From assembly GCF_017876395.1 (NCBI RefSeq), contig NZ_JAGINX010000001.1:2604001-2668000 (forward strand): DNA of 64,000 nt. The letters are read 5' to 3'. The notes below the pieces were generated by a model. That model was not told where the DNA came from. It saw only the letters and a program-made list of their open reading frames with translations, and made no database searches. The translations under genes were made by a program, and so were the position numbers. Positions within the stretch are counted from its first letter, which is position 1. Every line of letters starts with the position of its first letter. This DNA is from Nesterenkonia lacusekhoensis (GTDB taxonomy: Bacteria > Actinomycetota > Actinomycetes > Actinomycetales > Micrococcaceae). Of this stretch, positions 1 through 8,699 are shown one piece after another.

Positions 1-1158
1 CATCGTCTCTCCGGGCTCCACGGTCAGGGTGACGCCGTCGAGCAGCTCGGAGCGCCCGTCGGCGGGACCGTCCGGCTCGGCGTCGGGATAGCTGAAGCGC
101 ACGTCGTCCAGCTCGATCCGGCCGAGCTCCGGCGGGCTGACCGGTTCTCCGCCGTGCTCGGCGGGGGAGGCGATCGTGTTCTCGGTGTCCATGACCTCGA
201 TGTGTCGGTCGATGGCGGTCTTGGCGGTGAAGGTCATGCCCAGCAGCATGCCCACGCTCTCGATGGGCCCTTTGAGTACGGCCGCGGTGGCGAAGAAGGC
301 GGCCAGCGCTCCCACGGTGACCCCGGTGGTCTCCTCATGGGCGACCTGCCACAGCCCGATCAGCAGGCACAGTCCGAGGATGGTCTCGGGCAGCAGCACC
401 ATGGCGGCCAGGAAGCGGGCCAACGTGTGGGCTTTGGAGACTTCCAGGCGGCGCAGCTGATCGGCCTCGGAGGTGAAGCCGGACAGTGCGTGGTTCCCGC
501 GGCCGAATGCCTTGAGCACCCGGATGCCGTGGACGGACTCCTCCACAGCGGTGGCGACCTCTCCGGCCTGGTCCTGAGAGGCGCGCGAGTAGTGGACGAA
601 GAGCCGGCGGAACCGCGGCCCGATCACCAGCACCGGCACTGCGGCGAGCAGGAAGACCAGTGTCAGCAGCGGGGAGAGGGTGAACATCAGGGTGAAGCCC
701 ACCAGCATCGCCACCACAGAGGTCACCAGCATCAGGGCTCCGAAGGCGAACCAGCGGCGCAGCAGGTTCAGGTCTGCGATGGCTCGTGACTGCAGCTGGC
801 CCGCGCCCCAGGCGGAGTGGAAGGCGGTGGGCAGGTCGGTCAGCCGGTCGAAGAGCCGGGTGCGCATGGCCGTCTCGGCATCGGAGGAGGGTGGGATGAC
901 GAAGAACCGGCGCATGTAGATCAGTCCGGCCTCCAGGGCCCCCAGCATCAGGATGACCCCGCCGGCGATCCATACGGTGCGGGCGCCTGCCCCCTCGGCG
1001 AGGACCGAGTTCACCAGCACCTGCAGCACCTGCGGGATGGTCAGGGCGACGACGGCGGCGCCGATGGCGGAGATCAGCCCCAGGGCCCAGCGGATGCGGC
1101 GGCCCTCAAGGTAGGGGTCGAGCCGGCGCAGGGTTCTCCAGAGACCATTCTGTTGCAT
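1..1158 (-). CDS. ABC exporter, fused permease and ATPase (3' end outside window)
   Basis: Reading from an ATG at 1158 gives an uninterrupted frame that runs off the left edge. The first ~310 residues have the hydrophobic pattern of an ABC_membrane domain, including a VEESVHGIRVLKAFGR segment typical of the intracellular coupling loop of type IV ABC exporters. The nucleotide-binding domain begins close to the edge (IELDDVRFSYPDAEPDG, then a LLDGVTLTVEPGET stretch), so the Walker A, signature and Walker B motifs are not visible. The family works as homodimers or heterodimers that export drugs, lipids or peptides through the membrane. The start lies 8 bp past the stop of the upstream metallophosphoesterase, so the two are probably co-transcribed. 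The substrate cannot be told. Confidence 0.85.
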   Translation of the reverse strand, partial: MQQNGLWRTLRRLDPYLEGRRIRWALGLISAIGAAVVALTIPQVLQVLVNSVLAEGAGARTVWIAGGVILMLGALEAGLIYMRRFFVIPPSSDAETAMRTRLFDRLTDLPTAFHSAWGAGQLQSRAIADLNLLRRWFAFGALMLVTSVVAMLVGFTLMFTLSPLLTLVFLLAAVPVLVIGPRFRRLFVHYSRASQDQAGEVATAVEESVHGIRVLKAFGRGNHALSGFTSEADQLRRLEVSKAHTLARFLAAMVLLPETILGLCLLIGLWQVAHEETTGVTVGALAAFFATAAVLKGPIESVGMLLGMTFTAKTAIDRHIEVMDTENTIASPAEHGGEPVSPPELGRIELDDVRFSYPDAEPDGPADGRSELLDGVTLTVEPGETM

Positions 1159-1165
1159 ATGACAA

Positions 1166-2119
1166 CTAATGATAGACGGTCAGGAGCGTGGCTTCAGGCG
1201 GACAGTTCAATCTGACCTGTGCCTTGGCCGATGTGCCGATGCCCGCAGAGACATGCAGCGGCACGACATGCCCGTCAGGTGTGCGGATGCTGCTCAGGCC
1301 CTTGGCCTGCCGGCGGGGGAGGTCACAGTTGGTCACCAGGGCGTGTTCACCCGGCAGGCAGATCTGCCCGCCATGGGTGTGTCCGCACAGCACCAGGTCG
1401 GCGCGCTGGCCGCTGCCCGGGTCCTGCCGGGCGAAGTCCTGCAGGGCCGAGCGCACCGGAGCGTGGGCGACGCCGATCCGCAGCGTGGCGCTGCTGCGGT
1501 CAGCTGCGGCTGAGTCTTCCTCGGCGGGCCAGCCTGGGAACTCCGCCAGGTCGATATGCGGATCGTCCACGCCGGAGAACTCCAGGCGATGCCCCGCGAC
1601 CTCGGCGCTCCAGGTGCGGTTGGTCAGGTTCACCCAGCTGCGGTCGCTCAGCTGTTCGAAGAACTCCCGCCAGGGGAGCTCCACGGCATGCTCGTCCAGC
1701 TGGGAGGGCCCCACCAGGTACCGCGCCGGATTCTTCCGCGTGGGCGCGTAATAGTCGTTGGACCCCGGGACGAAGACCCCGGGGATCTCCAGCAGCGGAT
1801 CCAGGGCTTCGAGCACCTCGGGGACCGCGTGATGGTCTGAGAGGTTGTCCCCGGTGTTGACCACCAGGTCCGGTCCCAGCTCGGCCAGGCTGCGGATCCA
1901 TTCCACCTTCTGCCGCTGTCCGGGGACGTGGTGGATGTCGGAGATGTGCAGGATGCGCAGCGGCCTCTGCTCCGGAGTCCGCCGGCGTCCGACCTGGACC
2001 TCCCTGGTGGTGAACCGGGTCAGGCCGACGCGGTGGCCGTAGACGAGCATGGCCCCTCCGAGCAGAGCACCGGCCCCGGCGCATGCGCCGAGGCCGGTGA
2101 ACACAGCGGATGCCCTCAT
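1166..2119 (-). CDS. Membrane-anchored metallophosphoesterase
   Basis: 317 residues. An N-terminal hydrophobic segment (about residues 7-27) suggests a membrane anchor with the enzyme outside. The calcineurin-like signature is complete: DIHH for DxH, GDN, GSND for GNH/D, and GHTHGG near the C-terminus, which together bind the dinuclear metal centre. It resembles the YkuE/YaeI group of phosphodiesterases, some of which act on lipid A or nucleotides, but the substrate here is unknown. It sits between the penicillin-binding protein gene (15 bp upstream) and the ABC exporter gene (7 bp downstream) on the same strand, so a three-gene transcript is likely. Confidence 0.88.
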   Translation of the reverse strand: MRASAVFTGLGACAGAGALLGGAMLVYGHRVGLTRFTTREVQVGRRRTPEQRPLRILHISDIHHVPGQRQKVEWIRSLAELGPDLVVNTGDNLSDHHAVPEVLEALDPLLEIPGVFVPGSNDYYAPTRKNPARYLVGPSQLDEHAVELPWREFFEQLSDRSWVNLTNRTWSAEVAGHRLEFSGVDDPHIDLAEFPGWPAEEDSAAADRSSATLRIGVAHAPVRSALQDFARQDPGSGQRADLVLCGHTHGGQICLPGEHALVTNCDLPRRQAKGLSSIRTPDGHVVPLHVSAGIGTSAKAQVRLNCPPEATLLTVYH

Positions 2120-2134
2120 CGGGCGTTCCCTCGA

Positions 2135-4324
2135 TCAGTCATCGTCGTCTCCGTCGTCGGAGTCGTCGCCTCCGCCGCCTCCGCTGTTGGCGTAGCGGCT
2201 CATATCGCGGCGGTCGTCGAACGGTGAGTCATCGGACTCGGGGAAGTCCTCGGTGCTGTAGTTCTCGCCCACTGCGTTCATGTAGTCCAGCCACATGGGT
2301 CCGGCGATCGTGGAGCCGTAGAACTCCTCGTAGTGCTGCCCGTCGATCCAACGGTCGTAGAGCTGCTCGTTGCCGTCGTAGCGGCCCACCCAGGCGGCTG
2401 TGGAGAGCCCGCGTGAGAAGCCCATGAACCAGGTGGAGGAGGAGGTGTCGTTCGTGCCGGTCTTGCCCGCCATCGGGAAGTTCGGGTTGTTGTTGGCGAT
2501 CTGGCCCTCAGCGATGTTGATCATCGAGTCGTTGACCTCAGCCACCACGTCCTCGTCGAGGACCTGCTCGCAGTCGGACTCAGCCACGTCGTACTCGGTG
2601 CCGTGGGTGTCGGTGACCTCGCTGATGGCGCGCGGGGTGCAGTACTCGCCGTCGGCCGCGAAGGCTGCGTAGGCCGCTGCCAGGTTCAGCGGGGCGACCT
2701 CCTCAGCACCCAGCACGAAGGACGGGTTGGACGGATCCAGGCCGGCGCCGCTGTAGGCGTTATGGATGTTCAGCCGGTCGGTGAGCTCGGTGATGGTGCA
2801 CAGGTCGCCGCCCTTGGCGGTGGCCGCCGTCGCGGTGTTCACCGAGTAGTAGAGGCCGTAGTCCACTGTCATCTCGCGTTCGGCGTCATCGGCGACGTTG
2901 TCGATCGACCACCCGTCGTCGTCGAGGATCGTGGCTCTGCCGTTGGGCAGGCAGTGGGCGTCCCAGGTGTCGTACTGGGGGTAGTGGTCCTCAGAGGCGT
3001 CGATCTCGTCGTCCATGGAGCCGCCCTCCTCCAGGTAGGCGGCGGCCACGAAGGGCTTCAGCGTCGAACCGGCTGCGAAGCCGCCGCTGTTGCCGTAGTC
3101 GAAGTCGGCGTTGAAGTTGATGGTGGTGTTGCCCGTGCCCTCGGCGTCAGGGTCGTAGGTGGTGTTCTGCGCCATGGCCAGGATGTTGCCGGTGCCGGGC
3201 TCCACGGTGCTCAGCGCAGTGCCCACGGCCTCCGGGTCATCGGCCGGGACGGCCGCCCGGGCCTCCTCCTCGGCGTTCTGCTGTGTGTCCGGGTCCAGAG
3301 TGGTGACCACGCGCAGACCGCCGCGGTTCAGCAGCTCCTGGCGGGACTCGCGGTCCGGGCCGAAGGTGTCATCGCTGAGGATGCTCTCCTCGACGTAGTC
3401 GCAGAAGTAGTTGGCCATGTCGGAGGAGACGCAGCCGGCCTCCTCGCGGTTGATCTCCAGGTCCTCGGCCACATCCACGGCCACGGCCTCGTCGTACTCG
3501 TCCTGGGTGATCTTGCCGGTCTCCAACATGGCGTCCAGGACCACGTCGCGGCGCGCCTGGGAGGCCTCCGGATTCACCTCCGGGTTGTAGCCGTTGGGGG
3601 ACTGGACCATGCCGGCCAGGACGGCGGAGCGCTGGATGTCCAGCTCGGAGGCGGAGACGCCCCAGTAGTACTGGGCGGCAGCCTCGACGCCGTAGTTCCG
3701 TCCGCCCAGCAGGACGATGTTGAGGTATCCCTCGAGGATCTCCTCCTTGGTCATCTCGTTCTCTACCGAGACGGCCAGGCGCATCTCCTGAAGCTTGTCC
3801 GCGTAGGTCTTCTCGCCGGTGCCGGAGATGGTCAGCCGGGACTCGCCGCGCAGGTAGGCGGCGTTGATCAGCACGTTGTTCACGTACTGCATGGTCAGGG
3901 TGGAGGCGCCCTGCTGCGTGCTGGAGGTCAGGTTGTGGATGGCCGCACGGGTCACGCCGCGGGCGTCCACGCCGCCGTGTTCGTAGAAGCGCTCATCCTC
4001 GATGGCGACCATCGCATCCTGCATCTCCTGGGAGATCTCGTCGATGCCCACCGGCTCACGGTTCTCCGCGTAGAAGGTGGCCAGTTCGGTCTCGCCGTCG
4101 TTCGCGTAGATGCGCGACGGCGTCGAGAGCGGCTCTTCGTGGAGCTCTGTGGGGAGCTCGTCGAGGATGTCGGAGCCGGCGGCCGCTGCGGCGCCGCCGG
4201 TGGCTGCCAAGGGGAAGATGAGTCCCGCTGCCAGCAGGCCGCACAGCGCGCTCACGCCCAGGAAGGACATGATCTTGCCGACCGTAGTGGCAGTGTCAAA
4301 GAGGGGGGACTTACGAGACGCCAT
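2135..4324 (-). CDS. Class A penicillin-binding protein (bifunctional transglycosylase/transpeptidase)
   Basis: 729 residues, of typical PBP1 size. A short cytoplasmic tail and one transmembrane helix (about residues 15-45) lead into a GT51 glycosyltransferase domain with the EDERFYEHGGVD motif that carries the catalytic Glu. The transpeptidase domain has the acyl-enzyme serine in STLKPF, the SVN triad and KTGT. The C-terminal tail is a very acidic Gly/Asp run. The enzyme polymerises lipid II and cross-links peptidoglycan outside the membrane. Actinobacterial homologues are called PonA. The acidic tail and Asp/Glu richness fit a salt-tolerant host (inference). It is divergent from the DUF4177 gene, 44 bp away. 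Confidence 0.95.
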   Translation of the reverse strand: MASRKSPLFDTATTVGKIMSFLGVSALCGLLAAGLIFPLAATGGAAAAAGSDILDELPTELHEEPLSTPSRIYANDGETELATFYAENREPVGIDEISQEMQDAMVAIEDERFYEHGGVDARGVTRAAIHNLTSSTQQGASTLTMQYVNNVLINAAYLRGESRLTISGTGEKTYADKLQEMRLAVSVENEMTKEEILEGYLNIVLLGGRNYGVEAAAQYYWGVSASELDIQRSAVLAGMVQSPNGYNPEVNPEASQARRDVVLDAMLETGKITQDEYDEAVAVDVAEDLEINREEAGCVSSDMANYFCDYVEESILSDDTFGPDRESRQELLNRGGLRVVTTLDPDTQQNAEEEARAAVPADDPEAVGTALSTVEPGTGNILAMAQNTTYDPDAEGTGNTTINFNADFDYGNSGGFAAGSTLKPFVAAAYLEEGGSMDDEIDASEDHYPQYDTWDAHCLPNGRATILDDDGWSIDNVADDAEREMTVDYGLYYSVNTATAATAKGGDLCTITELTDRLNIHNAYSGAGLDPSNPSFVLGAEEVAPLNLAAAYAAFAADGEYCTPRAISEVTDTHGTEYDVAESDCEQVLDEDVVAEVNDSMINIAEGQIANNNPNFPMAGKTGTNDTSSSTWFMGFSRGLSTAAWVGRYDGNEQLYDRWIDGQHYEEFYGSTIAGPMWLDYMNAVGENYSTEDFPESDDSPFDDRRDMSRYANSGGGGGDDSDDGDDDD

Positions 4325-4368
4325 AGGCTCTATGGTATCCGGATGGTCAAGTCCATTAGGGTGGGGAT

Positions 4369-4539
4369 ATGTCTGCTTCGGAACCGATCCAGTGGGAATA
4401 CGCCACCATTCCGCTCATCATTCACAACACCAAGGGAATCCTCGATCAGTGGGGCGAGGACGGCTGGGAGCTCGTCACCGTGCTGCCCGGGCCGGAGGGC
4501 AACGCTCCGGTGGCCTACCTCAAGCGGCCCAAGAGCTGA
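4369..4539 (+). CDS. DUF4177-type small protein
   Basis: 56 residues, starting MSASEPIQWEYATIPLIIH. The opening 'WEYATIPL' and the later 'LDQWGEDGWELVTVL' core are characteristic of DUF4177, a small beta-rich family of unknown function. It starts 12 bp before the RidA gene start region ends its leader, and actinobacterial genomes often have DUF4177 directly before RidA, so the two are probably one operon. The length matches the family. Function is not known. Confidence 0.8.
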   Translation: MSASEPIQWEYATIPLIIHNTKGILDQWGEDGWELVTVLPGPEGNAPVAYLKRPKS

Positions 4540-4551
4540 GCGGAGGCTGCG

Positions 4552-5049
4552 ATGAACAGCTCATCCGAGGTCGAGCAGCGCCTGGCCCAGGCCGGGATCA
4601 GCATCCCTGAGGTCGTCCCGCCGGTCGCCTCCTACCAGCCCGCCGTGGTGGTGGAGGGTCCCGACGGCGGCGGGACCGTCTATGTCTCCGGCCAGCTGCC
4701 GCTGGTGGACGGCGCCCTGCCGATGACCGGAAAGGTCGGCGGCGAAGTCACCGAGGACCAGGCCTTCGAGCTGGCCCGGCAGTGCGGGATCAACCTGATC
4801 GCGGCGCTGAAGCATGCGCTGAAGGACTACGACGGCGGACTGGACCGGGTCACGCGGATCGCGAAGGTCGGCGGCTTCGTCGCCTCCGCCTCGGACTTCA
4901 CCGGACAGCCGCGGGTCATCAACGGCGCCTCCGAGCTGCTGGGCGAGGCCTTCGGCGACGCGGGCCAGCATGCCCGCAGCGCCGTGGGGGTGAACGTCCT
5001 GCCGCTGGACACACCGGTGGAAGTCGATCTGATCGCCCATTTCGCCTGA
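4552..5049 (+). CDS. RidA family protein (enamine/imine deaminase-like)
   Basis: 165 residues of the YjgF/YER057c/UK114 fold. This is the longer actinobacterial form, with VYVSGQLPLVDGALPMTGKVGGEVTEDQAFELARQCGINLIAALK in the middle and a VGVNVLPLDTPVEVDLIAHF end. Canonical RidA hydrolyses reactive 2-aminoacrylate formed by PLP enzymes. It uses a conserved Arg in a (R/S)xxVGV-like segment; here the equivalent is 'ARSAVGVNVLP'. The start codon is preceded by GGAGG-like sequence at about 4541. It lies in the DUF4177-RidA-ATP-grasp run. The exact substrate is uncertain. Confidence 0.88.
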   Translation: MNSSSEVEQRLAQAGISIPEVVPPVASYQPAVVVEGPDGGGTVYVSGQLPLVDGALPMTGKVGGEVTEDQAFELARQCGINLIAALKHALKDYDGGLDRVTRIAKVGGFVASASDFTGQPRVINGASELLGEAFGDAGQHARSAVGVNVLPLDTPVEVDLIAHFA

Positions 5050-5068
5050 TCCTGAGATCATCTGAAGG

Positions 5069-6301
5069 ATGAAGACTGACTTTGTCCCCGTCATCGTGGG
5101 GACCGATCTCAACGCGTACCACATGGCGGCCTCCTTCCATGAGGCCTACGGGGTGAAGCCCCATGTGCTCGGCAAGGTGCAGATGGGCTTCACCCACTAC
5201 AGCACCATCATCGAGACGGTGACGCTGGTGGAGAACCTCGACGACGCCGAGGTCTTCGTCGAGGCGCTGCTCGGCTATGCCGATCAGCTCGACGCCGGCA
5301 CAGCCCAGAAGCTTCCGCTGGTGCTGGTGGGGACCAACGACCACTATGTCCGGCTGATCATCGAGCATGCCGAGCAGCTCCGTGCACGGTACCTGTTCAA
5401 CTACCCGAGCGAGGAGCTGCTCAACCAGCTGCAGGTCAAAGAGGCCTTCTATCCGCTGGCGCAGAAACACGGGCTGACCATCCCTGAGACCCACATCCAC
5501 CAGGTGGGCGAGCCGGTGGACCTGGAGATCTCCCGATTCCCCGCCATCCTGAAGCCCAGCAACGGGGTGGAGTACTACCGGAACAAGTTCGCCGGCCAGG
5601 AGAAGGTCTACCGGGTCAATTCCATGGAGGAGGTCCGCGAGGTCATCGCCACGATCGAGGCGAGCGGCTATCGGGACACGCTGATCATCCAGGACTTCAT
5701 TCCCGGGGACGACACCTACATCTGGGACTCGGTGCTCTATCTCAACAGTGACGGCGAGGCTGAGTTCGTGAACTTCGGCCAGGTGGTGCTGCAGGAGCAC
5801 GAGGCCAGCGCCATCGGCAACTACACCGCCATCATCTCGCGCTTCGACCGTGAGGTCATGGAGCAGCTCAAGGGCTTCCTGGAGGCCATCGGCTACACCG
5901 GCATCGCCAACTTCGACCTGAAGTACGACTCCCGCGACGGCGTCTTCAAAGTCCTCGAGGTCAACGTGCGCCAGGGCCGCTCCAGCTACTACGCCACGAT
6001 GCAGGGGCAGAACCTGGCCCAGCACCTGGTGGAGGATCTGGTGCGCGGCCGCCGCGGCGGCGACTGCACCTACGTGGACGAGGACGTGCTCTTCACCGTG
6101 GTGCCGAAGTACATCCTCAAGGAGTACGTCACCGAGCCCACAGTGCGCGAGGACGTTGTCCGGTTCATCCGTGAGAAGAAGATCGGCAATCCGCTGCACT
6201 ACCGCGGGGACCGGTCACTGCTGCGCAGAGCCTGGTTGGCGGTGCGGGCGGCCCGCTACCGCAAGAAGTACGCCTCCGCCTCCTGGCGCGATGGGCTCTG
6301 A
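5069..6301 (+). CDS. ATP-grasp carboxylate-amine ligase, D-aspartate ligase-like
   Basis: 410 residues. The N-terminus 'FVPVIVGTDLNAYHMAASFHEAYGVKPHVLGK' is typical of ATP-grasp ligases related to the D-aspartate ligases (Asl) of Gram-positive bacteria, which add an amino acid to the peptidoglycan stem lysine. ATP-grasp features visible are the lysine-containing PAILKPSNG strand, the IIQDFIPGDD loop, and metal-binding acids in 'YDSRDGVFKVLEVNVRQGRSS'. The acceptor is inferred, not shown. Many Micrococcaceae have interpeptide bridges ending in acidic amino acids, so a wall cross-bridge role is plausible. It follows RidA by 19 bp. Confidence 0.75.
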   Translation: MKTDFVPVIVGTDLNAYHMAASFHEAYGVKPHVLGKVQMGFTHYSTIIETVTLVENLDDAEVFVEALLGYADQLDAGTAQKLPLVLVGTNDHYVRLIIEHAEQLRARYLFNYPSEELLNQLQVKEAFYPLAQKHGLTIPETHIHQVGEPVDLEISRFPAILKPSNGVEYYRNKFAGQEKVYRVNSMEEVREVIATIEASGYRDTLIIQDFIPGDDTYIWDSVLYLNSDGEAEFVNFGQVVLQEHEASAIGNYTAIISRFDREVMEQLKGFLEAIGYTGIANFDLKYDSRDGVFKVLEVNVRQGRSSYYATMQGQNLAQHLVEDLVRGRRGGDCTYVDEDVLFTVVPKYILKEYVTEPTVREDVVRFIREKKIGNPLHYRGDRSLLRRAWLAVRAARYRKKYASASWRDGL

Positions 6302-6372
6302 TCTTCGCGTCTGAGGCCAGCGGCCCGCCCCGCCACCCGGTCGCCACCCGGTCGCTACCCGGCAGATTCGAG

Positions 6373-6426
6373 CGGGGTTCTGGCCCTTATGAGGCGCTTT
6401 CGAGGCTGAGAAGGGCCAAAACCCCG
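6373..6426. other. Long imperfect inverted repeat in intergenic space
   Basis: CGGGGTTCTGGCCCTT (6373-6388) pairs with AAGGGCCAAAACCCCG (6411-6426): 16 positions with one mismatch around a 22-base loop. It follows the ligase stop at 6301 and precedes the strong hairpin at 6463. It could be a first terminator or an RNA stability element; no U-run follows on the plus strand. Confidence 0.5.
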
Positions 6427-6462
6427 GCGCAATCCGGACTTCACGGGAGGGGAGGGGTCCTG

Positions 6463-6510
6463 ATACGACGAAGGGGCCGGAGGATGATTCCTCCGGCCCC
6501 TTCGTCGTAT
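6463..6510. terminator. Bidirectional hairpin terminator between the ligase and crp
   Basis: A perfect 22-bp stem (6463-6484 with 6489-6510) around a TGAT loop, built on AAGGGGCCGGAGGA and its complement. It lies between two convergent genes, the ATP-grasp ligase ending at 6301 and the Crp regulator ending at 6521, so it most likely stops transcription from both sides. Confidence 0.8.
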
Positions 6511-6520
6511 GTGCCTCAGA

Positions 6521-7198
6521 TCAGCGGCTGCGCTGACGGATGCGCTGGATGTCCAGGATGACCACGGCGCGGGCCTCCAGACGCAGCCAGCCGCGCTGGA
6601 CGAACTCTGCCAGAGCCTTGTTCACGGTCTCGCGGGAAGCGCCGACCAGCTGGGCCAGCTCCTCCTGGGTGAGCTCGTGAGCCACCAGGACGCCGTCCGG
6701 GGCCGGGCGGCCGAAGCGGTCGGCCAGGTCCAGCAGCGCCTTGGCCACACGGCCGGGAACATCGGAGAAGACCAGGTCGGCCAGGGACTCGTTGGTGCGG
6801 CTCAGGCGCTGGGCCAGAGCGCGCAGCAGCTGGACGGAGACATCCGGAGCCTGGGTGATGACTTCACGCAGGCTGTCGTGCTTCAGGCCGGCCAGGCGGG
6901 TCTCGGAGACCGCCGTCGCCGTCGCAGTGCGCGGTGCCGGGTTGAACAGCGCCATCTCACCGAAGATCTCACCCGGGCCCAGCACGGCCAGCAGGTTCTC
7001 ACGACCGTCGGGGGTGGTGCGGCCGAGCTTGATCTTCCCGGAGACGATGAAGTACAGCTGATCACCCTGGTCTCCCTCGTGGAAGACCGAGGCGCCGCGG
7101 GACAGGTCCACCTCAGAGAGTTCCGCAGTCAGAGCGGCGAAGACGTCGTCATCCACCGTCGCGAAAAGGGGGGCGCGACGCAGCACTTCAAGATCCAT
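6521..7198 (-). CDS. Crp/Fnr family global regulator (GlxR-type)
   Basis: 225 residues from the ATG at 7198, which has GAGAGGAAG upstream and begins MDLEVLRRAPLF, the usual start of actinobacterial GlxR/Crp. An in-frame start 28 codons upstream is possible but unlike the family. The cyclic-nucleotide domain has GEIFGEMALFNPAPRTATATA, the phosphate-binding cassette with the Arg and Ala/Thr positions for cAMP. The HTH_Crp domain is 'LTQEELAQLVGASRETVNKALAEF'. In corynebacteria and mycobacteria this protein controls carbon metabolism, including acs. It is divergent from the MarP-like gene, and the 229-bp gap must hold both promoters. Confidence 0.93.
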   Translation of the reverse strand: MDLEVLRRAPLFATVDDDVFAALTAELSEVDLSRGASVFHEGDQGDQLYFIVSGKIKLGRTTPDGRENLLAVLGPGEIFGEMALFNPAPRTATATAVSETRLAGLKHDSLREVITQAPDVSVQLLRALAQRLSRTNESLADLVFSDVPGRVAKALLDLADRFGRPAPDGVLVAHELTQEELAQLVGASRETVNKALAEFVQRGWLRLEARAVVILDIQRIRQRSR

Positions 7199-7427
7199 GG
7201 GTCTTCCGTTCTTCCTCTCGAGGCACAGAAAAGATATCAAGCATACCTGACGCTGCCCAGAACTGCTGTACGGCTCCGGCAATGTGACGTCGGATACTGC
7301 TTACGAAGTTACCAGGTCAAGCCCGGAGCGGGAAACGTCCAGGAATCTTCGCAGAGCGTATGTCATTCTATTCAGGGTCCGAGGACTTCCGGCACTTGGA
7401 CAGAGAGACGGCGGACAGGAGCGATGC

Positions 7428-8606
7428 ATGGGGATCACCCTGCTCGATGTGATTCTGGTGATCGTGCTGATCGGCTTCCTGGCTGTCGGCCTGAGCAAGG
7501 GGCTGTGGGTCACCGTCGGCGGTGCCGCCGGGTTCCTGGTGGGCGCAGTGGCGGCCTTCTTCGCCATGCCGCTGGTGGCCGAATGGGTCTCGGACCCGGT
7601 CTGGAGGGTGGTCGCCGTGCTGGCCGCCGCCGTCGTGCTGGTGGTCGCCGGTCATGCCTTGGGGACCACGGCGGGGGCCGAGGTCCAGCGCCTCTTCCAC
7701 TCACCCACGCTGCACACCCTGGGCTCGCTGGTGGGCGGGCTGGTCAACCTGGTGGTCGCCGCCTTCGTCATCGCCGCACTGTCGTTCTCCGTCTCGGCGA
7801 TGGGCTTCCCTACGATCAACCAGCACATGAAGCAGTCCGCCGTGCTCCAGGGCATCAACTCTGTGGTCCCTGAGCGCACTGAGGCGTGGTTCGCCCAGCT
7901 GCGCACTGCGGTGATGGAGTCTGACATCCCGGAGATCGCTCAGCCGCTGGTCCCCAGCTCCGCGGAGCTTCCCGACGACGTGGAGCTCACCGAAGCCGCC
8001 GAACACTCCGCCGCAGCAGTGGGGCGCATCAGCGGAGTGGCCGAACACTGCGGTCAGAGCCAGACGGGGACCGGTTTCGCGATCTCCCCCACCAGGGTGG
8101 TCACCAACGCACATGTGATCGCCGGCGTGGCTGAGCCCTCAGTGGAGATGGCCAGCGGTGAAGTGGTCACCGGACGCACGGTCTACTTCGATCCGGCTGA
8201 GGACCTGGCCGTGCTGGCGGTGGATCCCCTGGACGTCCCTGCCCTGGAGATCGGGGAGGCTGCCGACGCCGGTGCCACCGGCTACGTGATGGGCTATCCG
8301 GCCGGGGGTCCCTTCGTGGCCGGTCCGGCCATCGTCCAGGCGCGCGACGTCTCCCGGATCAATGACATCTACGGAGGCTCGCCCTCCGAGCTGGAGATCT
8401 ATCAGCTCAACGCCGATGTGCGGCAGGGCAACTCCGGCGGGCCCCTGGTCGATGAGCAGGGCCGCGTGATCGGTGTGGTCTTCGCTCGGGCGGTCGAGGG
8501 CAGCGCCGTGGGCTTCGCGCTGACGGCGCAGCAGGCCGGCGAGGTGCTGACCGATCCTGAGAGCTTCACGGAGACAGTGTCCACCGGACAGTGCGTGGAC
8601 CGCTGA
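7428..8606 (+). CDS. MarP-like membrane serine protease (CvpA domain plus trypsin-like domain)
   Basis: 392 residues from the ATG at 7428, with AGGAG just upstream; longer in-frame starts lack a ribosome site. Four predicted membrane helices (CvpA/colicin V production-like) occupy about residues 5-130. An extracytoplasmic chymotrypsin-fold domain follows, with catalytic His in TNAHVIAG, Asp in AEDLAVL and Ser in RQGNSGGPL. Two Cys residues, in EHCGQS and near the C-terminus, may form a disulfide as in mycobacterial MarP, which supports survival in acid and processes a peptidoglycan hydrolase. The substrate here is unknown. Confidence 0.9.
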   Translation: MGITLLDVILVIVLIGFLAVGLSKGLWVTVGGAAGFLVGAVAAFFAMPLVAEWVSDPVWRVVAVLAAAVVLVVAGHALGTTAGAEVQRLFHSPTLHTLGSLVGGLVNLVVAAFVIAALSFSVSAMGFPTINQHMKQSAVLQGINSVVPERTEAWFAQLRTAVMESDIPEIAQPLVPSSAELPDDVELTEAAEHSAAAVGRISGVAEHCGQSQTGTGFAISPTRVVTNAHVIAGVAEPSVEMASGEVVTGRTVYFDPAEDLAVLAVDPLDVPALEIGEAADAGATGYVMGYPAGGPFVAGPAIVQARDVSRINDIYGGSPSELEIYQLNADVRQGNSGGPLVDEQGRVIGVVFARAVEGSAVGFALTAQQAGEVLTDPESFTETVSTGQCVDR

Positions 8607-8699
8607 GCCGCACCTTCCCGTCTCCGAGTTCCACCACGTTGTCCTTCTTCCACTGCCGATAGGGCTGTGGGACTCTGCACGAGCTGTGGAAGTTCGGGC

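Noticed and set aside
2603-4555. 650-residue plus-strand frame opposite the PBP gene
   Set aside because: Val/Gly-rich antisense shadow typical of high-GC genes; the minus strand encodes a complete PBP.
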